24,395 nucleotides of DNA, from positions 148,511 through 172,905 of the forward strand of contig WELA01010570.1 of the NCBI GenBank assembly GCA_009602735.1, in the 5' to 3' direction. The notes below the pieces were generated by a model, which saw nothing but the letters and a program-made list of their open reading frames with translations, searched no databases and had not been told where the DNA came from. Position numbers and translations under genes: made by a program. Shown here in pieces: positions 16,744-24,395 of this stretch (position 1 is its first letter; the number at the start of each line of letters is the position of its first letter). This DNA comes from Mesotaenium endlicherianum. Lineage: Eukaryota > Streptophyta > Zygnematophyceae > Zygnematales > Mesotaeniaceae.

Positions 16744-19700
16744 ATGACGCCGAGGAGAACTTCACCTGATGCCACGCCAAAGGCCTCGCACAGTGTCCAC
16801 ATGAACGACCTGCTGGACGACCCTGAACGACGACAGCTCTTTGACCAGCACGTCAAAAAGAGTTCAAAATTTCGATGGCTTCCGCTGCCTGGCATAGCAG
16901 GAGCCTTCAAGAAGCTGCCATGTAAGCACTGGCGGTCTTGGCGGAGCTGGATGCAGCCCATGGGGGGATTGCTTGTGCTCTCTTGTCTCGTGGTCCTCTT
17001 GCCATACCTCCAGCAAGAGCTTTGGCATGAGGTACGGACAATGTCTGCGTGGTTGAGTAAGCCCCCCTCTTTCTTCTTGTTGCTCATGAGTATCTGCATG
17101 CATGGTGCCCTTACAATGAAAGTGCCAATGAGGCCTTCTGATGAGCTCCATTGGTCTGCACTGGTCCATCATGATTGCGATTTCTCTTTGGACTGAAGGC
17201 GGCGTGGCCCAGTGGAAAAGGGGAAATAAGTGTAGAGAATTATATTGGGTCACAAATAAGTTGCTGCCTGGACATGACTGCGCTTGTATATAAACTGCAC
17301 GCCCATGCATAGCCGCAAGAAAAATATACCAGCAGGCAATTTGTGTTCAGCCAGCAAAAGGTAGAATGGAGGCGAGGGGGAGGAGGGGGGGGAAATAGGG
17401 ACGGAAACATTGAAGGGATTTCGAAGGGGGGAGTTGTGGAGCTACACACAGGAGGCAACTGCTGTTGACATTTATGTTCTACTCCCAATGTCTGCATCGG
17501 GGCCTTCTTACAGGAAACGGACTACACATGCGGCCATGAATGTCATATCATAAGATCTCATTCTTGATTAATGATTACCCCCAAGAAAGCGGATTTGCCG
17601 AATGAGTTCTGAGCTGTGCCATTGGCTCGTATGCCTACTCGAATCTCCCCGGCTGTTTTCCCTTGTCGGTTGACCTTGCCTTTGCTCTGCTGGAGCTCAC
17701 ACGTCCCGTCATGTGGCAGGGTCGACACCTGGCTGAAGCCCTTGACTTAAGCGTCAGCAAAGAGTCAGGATGGAACCTGCACGAGGAGAGCTACAGGGAG
17801 AGTGGGGGGAGGGGCACTTGCTGGGCATTGCAAGAGCGCCACCTGTACTACCCCAAGTCCCAAAACGTGCCCTCGCCAGCTCTCCTGGAAGCTCTCAGAG
17901 AGTACGAGCTACAGCATCAGGTTAGATTGAAACCTTCCCCACTTCCCCTTTCCTTTATTCCCCCTTTTGGAATCCCCTCCCCCCTGCCCAATCATCCGTT
18001 ACTCCCCACCCCTCACATCTCACCCTTTCTTTTACCCTTTTTTCCCCAGGTATAGTTTCCAGGTATGAGCGTGTTGGTCCTCTCATAGACTCAAGAGCAT
18101 GCCCTTGGGAGTGCGGAAGTGGTAGCTCCAAGCAACCTTAGTGTTCTAGTCACATAGTTGGAGTTTCACGAGCCATTGAATGCTTTGGCTCACTCAGCAA
18201 GAACCTCCTCAGGTGCGTGCCAAGCCATCTTCGGCTCAAGCTCACACCCAGGCACCAATGGTGGGGCACATGCTTGGATGGGGCTGCACGGATGGTTGCA
18301 GAGGTGCACAGAGGGGGTGCTAGACTGGGCGCAGCACTTCAAGCAGCTTCAAGCGGGTTACGAGGACTGCCAGTGAGTTGTCACACTTGTCTCCCCCTCC
18401 CTTTCCCGTCCCTCATGCCTTCCGCCTCTTGCCTCCCACCTCCTCTCCTTTTCTGCCCGCAAACATCTGGCCAACGCACTTTAGCTGGCTTTTGTGTGTG
18501 TGTGTGTGTTCATGCGTTTGTGTGTGGGTGCGTGCGTGCGTGTGTGTATGTGTGTGCATGTGCGCGCGTGCGTGTCTGTGTGTGAGTTTGTGCCCCCATG
18601 TGTTTCCATGTGGACCCGTCTCCATCTGCAAGGAGCTGGCAAGCTCCGCAGCAAAGCTCTGACGATCCTCACAGCGGCTTCCAATCTCTCTGCGACGGGG
18701 CCTGGCATGCAGGTACATGGTGTGGCAGGAGAGGGGCGAGGGTCTTGGCAACCGCTACCGCTCCATTCTGGGGGCGTTCCAATATGCGCTGCTCACGGGG
18801 CGAGTGCTTCTGTTGGAGACCACCAACTACCACACAGACGAGTAAGCAGGCTGCAGCAGCTCTTGCGTCCTTTCTTGCGCCCTCTCTAGAGCCTGGAGTC
18901 TTCTTCGTAGAGCGGCACCACATCATCCCTTCGACTTGGCCTCAAAGTGGCAGTCCCATGACATGGCTCAGGCGTGCTCGTCTCCGGGGCACAGAGAGCA
19001 ACGCTTGCATACGCGATTACGTGTGCCCTGCTGCTGAGCTCCCTTTCCCCGATTTAGCTGGCTGGAGCCAAATTTTTTTGCAACTTAGCCTGTGTGATCT
19101 CTTGCAACATTGATCTCTCGAGTCTGATCAGCAGCTGGCAGTGCTTGGGCACTCCATTGAACATTCTGTCCCATTTCTTTGACGGGCCTGAGAAATGGAC
19201 TGCCAAATGGGTAGGCTGACTTTCAAGTTTGTCCAGCTGTGAGCCCCAGCAGCCTCCAAGCTGACCAGTTGGAGGATAGGCCTTAGGAGAATTGCAGTCC
19301 TACTGCAAGCACCCTCACCCTCACTCTTAAGTTTTTCCCACATGGGACTCCCTCGCTCGCTCACTTCTTTCTCCCTTCTCTGCATGCCAATGCACATGAG
19401 GGAGGGGATTTAGATTCTCGCAGTGCACCAACGGTTTCTCTGCTGGACATGTGGCAGGCTTCTGTGCAACCCCATGCCGTTCTCCTCGTGGTGGCTGCCC
19501 AAGGACTTTCCGCTGGAGGAGCTGAAGGCTGCCCCTACCCACGGAATGTTCCTTCATGATGACGATCCGGTACAGCCCAGTCCCAAGCCCTCGACGCGTG
19601 TCAGCACCGCCTTCTATCGTGCCTGCCCCCCCTCTCTCCCTCCTCCCCCTCGGAGCAACCCCTTGCTCCCACCTTAGGAAGTGGAGGGCTGGCAGGAGGA

Positions 19701-22700
19701 GGCAGAAAGCTGCGGGAGGCGATGCTCTCTCCTCACTACTTGAATCTTGTCTACTCCTGAGTCTTGAGCCCTCATTTATCTCTGAGGCACCTCGGGGACC
19801 CAGCGGGAGAGTAGGAATATGTTTATGCCATACGGGGTAGAAGAAGTGTGAAGGTGGTGAAGAAGCGTCAGGTGGAGCATGCACGGCAAAGAGATATTGG
19901 GCAAATGTGGGTCGAATTTCAAAATGTGGTCAAATGTGGTTACTATGATGCTAGTCAGATTTGGTCATCGTCGAATTCTGGCCGTGAATGTTCTTGTTTC
20001 TTCTTTGGCAGAAGTTGGGCTCCAAGAACGCGATGGCCATGAACCTGGAGTGGTACATGTCGGACGACGATAAGATGTTCATGTGCGACGAGGGCCAGGA
20101 GAAGCTCACAAACGTCACCTGGTCCACCTTCAACTCAAATCAGGTCTTTCCTTTCCTCCAACTAGATTCACTAATGGGCATGATGTAATATATATGATGT
20201 GGTAACATTTTGTACAATACAAGCTGCACCTCCCTCTACCCTTTTGCATGCCCTTCCCTTGTGCTCGTACAAGACGCAAGAGGATATGGGACATGTGCGC
20301 ACACAAGTGCATGCGTGTGTGAATGTACTTATGTTGATGAGCATGTGTGCATGTACCACTGAGCAACTGCGCGCTCGTGTGTGTGTATGTGCACGCGCGT
20401 GTGTTTGTGTGAGTATGTGTGCATTTGTTTGCAATATAATGTCTAGCTACAAGGCCACCGGGCCCAAAGGTCAGCTTTGACAATTGATGCATGTGGAGAA
20501 TTTCGACGTGCCTTTGCACCACAGCTCCCGGCTCAACCCAAATACGTGTTCACCCTTGTCACACCTGTCCTTCGATTCCAGTCACGCACACAGATGGGCA
20601 TATAAGAGAGCTCATCCGGACCTCTGCTAGGCGTGTCTTTGAGCAATTTTCTAGGCCTTACCCTTCAGTCACCCATTTGGCTCAACAAGCCAGCCATCTT
20701 CCAAATCCTCACTCACAATCGCTTATGCACGCATGTGTGTTCTCTCTCTCCCTCTCTATCTGTGTGTGTGCTCATGTGTGTGTGCGCGCAGTACATGGGG
20801 CCAAATCTTTGGCTCATCCCCATGTTCCAGGAGAAGCTGCACACTCTTTTTCCCGACCGCCGCATGTACACGCACATGATCCGCTACATCTATGTCCCGG
20901 TCAACTTGGTGTGGGAGAGAGTCACGCGCGACTATGACGCCTACTTCAGAAGGGCTGATGTGCGGGTTGGGGCACAGATACGCACCCACGCCAAGTACGA
21001 CCCTATCGTGACAGAGGTGGGCACGCCTAATGAGTCATTGATCCCAGCGCAATTGATGAGTCTAGTTTTTATCTCACGATACGTGCGTAAACCTGTATTG
21101 GAGTTCGCACCTCTTCGCACCAGTTGTAGGTAAACATCCGCAGTTTGGACTTCAAAGTATCAACCATTAAGCATTGACGTGCACGCGCGCATCCGACACG
21201 ATCTCCTCCACGCAATTTGTAGACACACCAATGTGTGCCGTCTGTGTTTCATTTTGTTCCTAATTTGTCGACAATATTCCTTCTCTTTATATTTTTCCTA
21301 AGACAACGCGCTCATATCCCCTCTAGCGATGTACCCTCTGTGAGCAGCGGGTGATGGATTGCATGACCAGAGAGGGTGCCCTGCCAGCCCCAATGACACC
21401 GGAGCTGAGCAAGGTGATGCTCGCCCAAGCGCACGCGCGCACGTCTTCCCAGAGGAACCCGAAGCCTCGCCAACAGCTGCTGTTTGTAACGGCCATGGAT
21501 AGGGAGTACTATGAGGACTTCCAACGAATCTACTCGGAACAGCCTACCGAAGATGGCAGGTAGCATCCCCCTGCACGCCTGCAACCCTCTTGTGTCCCAG
21601 TACTTGTCTTACCCGAGTACAGTCAGGAGTGCCTGCACACACTCATCTGCTCTCGCAGGTGCGCGCAATTTCTTATTCACGTACTTGCCGAGCAAGCTGT
21701 GAGCTAGCAGGCGCGTTCAAGGTTTCCACCTGGCGCCTGACGCAAAGCAGAAAGCATACCAAGTCAGGCAGGTGGTTCAGGGGCAGCCACAAATGCATGT
21801 TCAAGCTTTGAGGTGCTTTGAATAATAAGGTCAAGATGGGGTTGAAGGGTTGTGCTTGTCGATTCTTGCAACTGCAAACTCTTCCATCTTACCAACCAGC
21901 AACCAGCTCTTTTTGCGCTGTTCACGCATGTGAGTGATGATCCCTCAAAAGAAAAAGAATGATATGGGTGGAGAAGGTGCATCTCTGCCATTGATTTGCT
22001 AACATCTGCCTCTCTCTCTCCCTCTCTCTCTCCAGCATCGTGACCGTATATGCCAAAGCGGCCGAGGGCGGGGAGTACCACCACGTAGAGGCTAATCATC
22101 GTGCAATGGTCGACCAACTCCTGCTCAGCATGAGCGACGTGCTTCTCATCAGGTAATCAGGGTGTCACATGCGATTGCACACGTAAACTTATGTGTGACG
22201 ACAAAAGCCACCAAGAGTGGGGGATCCTTGCATATCAATTTGTAGGCACAATCAATCCAATGACGGAGTGAATATGAAGTTTGTTGGGTATTAAATACCT
22301 TCAACAAGCCAGTAACCAATAAGGATGCAAGCAACACCTTGTGACCCTTCAAATTTGTGTCCCTCACCGTTCACTTTGGACTGACTTGCAAGCGCGCATG
22401 CGAACATGCACGCTCACACACACGCACACGCGCGCACATTTACACGCATACACACACACACGCACACACAACACACACCCACACATACTTACTCATAAGC
22501 CCCAGGCTCCAGCAGATATCAGGAAGAACCAACTGCAAAAGCCGTATAGCCCTTCTCTGACTCCTCCACTCGTGGCCTGTGGCCGCCGCAGCTACGCGTC
22601 CTCGTTTGGGAAAGTGGTCAACGGGCTGGCGGGGCACAACAACACCTTCTACATGAACATCAGCCAGAACGACTTCTTCAGCGTGGAGTCGCAGTTTGCG

Positions 22701-22886
22701 AAGAACAACAGGAGCGTGTGCGAGCGTGTGTGGGGCCAGGAGAGCTGCAACGAGTTCCAGCAGGACCTGCCGTGCGACGGCTGGCAGCAGAAGTACGGGA
22801 CCGCCAACCCGCGAAAGTGGCACAGCCACATAGTGCCTTGCCAGGACTTTCAGAGGGGACTCACCCTCATTCCCTTATATGACTAG
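16744..22886 (+). CDS. Plant-type GT37 fucosyltransferase, ten exons
   Basis: Exons: 16744-17031, 17720-17920, 18302-18372, 18713-18841, 19458-19569, 20012-20143, 20792-21016, 21348-21559, 22036-22152, 22592-22886. All nine introns are GT-AG and all phases fit, giving about 593 residues. A basic ~72-residue cytosolic tail precedes one membrane segment (about 73-89), a type II Golgi topology. The lumenal part shows PSPALLEALREYELQ, then C-Q-Y-M-V-W and GLGNR (about 197-201), ALLTGRVLL, LLCNPMPFSSWWLPKDFP, VRVGAQIR (about 368-375), LLFVTAM..YYEDF and DVLLISYASSFG (about 491-502), in GT37 order. N-glycosylation sites (NVT, NNT, NIS, NRS) and several Cys fit a lumenal enzyme. Members transfer fucose from GDP-fucose in alpha-1,2 linkage to xyloglucan or arabinogalactan proteins; the acceptor cannot be read here. 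Exon 8 might start at 21327 instead (+7 residues). Exon 1 is the least certain, as it rests on phase and topology. Confidence 0.88.
17198..17268 (+). other. tRNA-like relic inside intron 1
   Basis: GGCGGCG (17198-17204) can pair with TGCTGCC (17262-17268) using two G-U pairs, as an acceptor stem would, 71 nt apart. TGGCCCAGTGG at 17205-17215 fits the Pol III A box. The D stem has three pairs. The anticodon arm is not canonical and the B box is poor, so this is at most a decayed tRNA or SINE head. Confidence 0.25.
18492..18600 (+). repeat. (TG)n-rich tract in intron 3
   Basis: About 100 bases of mostly alternating T and G with CG/CA interruptions, lying wholly in intron 3. Open frames on both strands (Cys/Val-rich or His/Thr-rich) are repeat artefacts. 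Confidence 0.9.
20285..20440 (+). repeat. (TG)n-rich tract in intron 6
   Basis: Imperfect alternating TG/CG sequence over about 150 bases. A shorter TG run (20758-20790) immediately precedes the acceptor of exon 7, replacing the usual pyrimidine tract. Confidence 0.85.
22403..22492 (+). repeat. (CA)n-rich tract in intron 9
   Basis: Imperfect CACACG repeats, the opposite strand sense to the TG tracts in introns 3 and 6. Confidence 0.9.
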
Positions 22887-22978
22887 AGAGCTCTCCCTCT
22901 CCCTCTCCGTCCCTCCCTCACTCCCTTGTCTCTAGACCTCTTTCTCTCTCTCTCTCTTTCTCTCCCTCTCTGTGCAGG
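22887..22978 (+). repeat. CT-rich tract after the fucosyltransferase stop
   Basis: About 90 bases of almost pure pyrimidine ending in GTGCAG, which resembles a splice acceptor. It lies in the 3' UTR and may be a microsatellite or the end of a 3' UTR intron; no coding exon follows. Confidence 0.75.
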
Positions 22979-23705
22979 CATGGCGGTAGACACCCCTTTG
23001 CTTAAGAGCTCTGTACTCCTCGCCACGTCCACTTTGAGTCTCAGCTTAATTGGTCGAATGGCGGACCTGGTCAGAATAGAAATCTGTCAGTGTAGACAGA
23101 TCTGTACGTATACATAGCACATGCATAGATAGGACAAAGTCCTTCTAAGTTGTTAGCAATGGGCTGCAGTGCGCACCCCAACAATCAAACTTGTCAATTC
23201 TTCATTCAACTGCAAAAAGTTCCAACGCATGTTGGACCCATCAATGACATGTACACATTCAACACATGCTTTCATAGAAGTCTTGCGAAACGTTTCCAGT
23301 GTCGGTATTGACTTCTCCTGAGGGCTCTGGTGCAAGCCCCAGAATCTTATTGCTAGCTCTCTACTCCCGCCAATTTCCATTTCAATCCCTAAAAAATCAA
23401 TGCTCTACATATTCCAGCATACTGAGTTGCTTCTCTGCTGGAAAGTCCGAACGCCCCTCCCACCAAAACTCAGCTTACAGCAGACAACGTGCAAAGTTTT
23501 GACTGGTTGGTCGAGAGCCCCTCGGGAATATGTAGCATATTGTGCCTGCACCAGGTTGGGAACGCTCTTTGTCCTCCTTCGGACTAGTTTGGAATGGGTG
23601 ATGGCATGAGCGGCAGCATGCAGCAAGCTTCAGGCGGGAGCCACTGCACGGACGTCTTCAATCCTCTGAAGGCCCAAGTATAAGTTTCGTGAGAGCCAGT
23701 GGATC
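22979..23705. other. Downstream sequence, nothing recognised
   Basis: Mixed-composition sequence with short open frames only. A short plus-strand frame from 23597 stops at a GTATAAG (about 23675) that could be a splice donor, but nothing supports a gene. Confidence 0.5.
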
Positions 23706-23713
23706 CAAAACGC

Positions 23714-24000
23714 GGGGGAGGAGGAGGGGGAAGGGGAGGGGGGAGGCAAGGGCGAGGGGCAGGTGGAGGGGAAGGGGGAGAGGGGCAAAGGGGGAGAGGC
23801 GCAGAAGAGGAAGGAATGGGCGAGGGAAGGGGAGAGGGAGATGGAGAGGGCGAGAGTGAGGGAGATGAAGGGGGGGAGGAGGGAGGGTGATAGGGACGGG
23901 GAGGAAGAGGGAGAGGGAGAGGGGTGGGGAGAGGGAGAGGAAGAGAAAGAGGGAGAAGTAAAGGGAGATTAAGAAAGGGAGAGAGGGAGAGAGGGAGGTA
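23714..24000 (+). repeat. Polypurine (GGGGAR)n tract
   Basis: Nearly 290 bases of G and A with very few C or T, built from GGGGAG, GAGGGA and AGAGGG words. Its Ser/Pro/Leu-rich or Gly/Glu-rich frames are composition artefacts. On the minus strand it would be a long polypyrimidine tract. Confidence 0.9.
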
Positions 24001-24006
24001 CGTTAC

Positions 24007-24099
24007 ATTGTTCGTCGACAAGATGCAGAACCGCTGGTCAGCCAGACTCCGGACGGCCGCCACGTCATCAACCTGGGCCTTTAAGTGGATGCTCGCCAC
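24007..24099 (-). CDS. Weak candidate internal exon, minus strand, unknown product
   Basis: On the minus strand CAG precedes GTGGCGAG at 24099 and a GTAAC donor follows 24007. The 93-nt stretch is open in phase 0 and reads VASIHLKAQVDDVAAVRSLA then DQRFCILSTNN, a protein-like composition. I recognise no family. Just downstream on the minus strand is the polypyrimidine complement of the purine tract, as expected inside an intron. The evidence is only splice-site bounded openness. Confidence 0.2.
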
Positions 24100-24387
24100 C
24101 TGTCCGTCCTGTCCCCCGCTGCTTGCCAAGCCACCGATCAGAGAGCTCTAAGACCGGCCACAGCCTCAATGCCAGTTGGGCCTTTCTGGGTCGCTGCCTG
24201 CCAGGTGTCAGCTCACAGGGCAAACCAGCTGGAGGGGCAGACCTGGCAGGGCTGTGGGCCGGGTCGCCGCCCGCCTGACAGCTGGCGCCGCTTCGTACTT
24301 GCGCTTGAGAATGTTGCGCTTCACAACCGCCACCTGGCTGTGCATCACTCATGCTGTGCATTGCTGTCTGAAAGTTGCTCCAGTTTG

Positions 24388-24395
24388 CCCCCCCC
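24388..24395. repeat. C homopolymer at window end
   Basis: Eight C residues end the window, mirroring the G run at the start; probably an assembly boundary. Confidence 0.8.

Noticed and set aside
17512-17538. Possible extra exon after TTCTTACAG in intron 1 of the fucosyltransferase
   Set aside because: Its donor gives a phase that does not match exon 2, and a stop follows soon after in the frame.
18413-18889. Cys/Val-rich and His/Thr-rich open frames around 18.5 kb
   Set aside because: Products of the TG repeat; the real coding here is the exon 18713-18841 in a consistent phase.
21327-21347. Earlier acceptor for exon 8 (CCCTCTAG)
   Set aside because: In frame and possible, adding seven residues, but the GT37 block order fits better with the exon starting at 21348; noted as an alternative.
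23584-24129. 181-codon minus-strand frame rich in Ser, Pro and Leu
   Set aside because: Translation of the polypyrimidine complement of the purine tract; low-complexity composition only.
1-24395. CRISPR array, bacterial operon or phage-defence system
   Set aside because: No spaced identical repeats and no prokaryotic gene organisation; introns and retroelements show this is eukaryotic DNA.

Overview
The window is eukaryotic nuclear DNA, most likely from a streptophyte (a charophyte alga or an early-diverging land plant). The pointers are spliced genes with GT-AG introns, a plant-type GT37 fucosyltransferase, and plant-style Ty3/gypsy and Ty1/copia retroelements primed by an initiator-methionine tRNA. 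I cannot name the species. The first 19 bases are a G run and the last 8 a C run, so the window may be a whole contig ending in homopolymers.

Layout: (1) 29-735, the last two exons of a protein disulfide isomerase ending in an ER-retrieval tetrapeptide, plus strand. (2) About 966-7057, AT-rich sequence with no intact gene; it holds a 31-bp tandem duplication and two decayed reading frames. (3) 7063-12616, a minus-strand Ty3/gypsy LTR retrotransposon with a perfect 5-bp target duplication (GTTTC). It has lost most of pol, carries stops and frameshifts in gag, protease and RT, and contains a solo LTR of its own family (11156-11877) with its own duplication (GATAA), inserted between primer-binding site and gag. 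(4) 12617-16743, a repeat mosaic: a candidate inverted-repeat-bounded element around a GC-rich palindromic island, a Ty1/copia RNase H relic, a candidate copia LTR followed by a primer-binding site, and a tRNA-Asn-like SINE candidate. (5) 16744-22886, a complete ten-exon GT37 fucosyltransferase gene, plus strand, with exon phases that all fit; several introns carry long (TG)n or (CA)n tracts. (6) 22887-24395, a pyrimidine tract, unremarkable sequence, a 290-bp polypurine tract and one weak minus-strand exon candidate.

The two host genes act in the secretory pathway (ER oxidative folding; Golgi fucosylation of cell-wall glycans or glycoproteins), but they are about 16 kb apart with repeats between them, and I see no sign that they are co-regulated. 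No bacterial-type operon, CRISPR array or rRNA was seen. The most informative part is the nested retroelement locus, whose insertion history reads directly from two exact target duplications.
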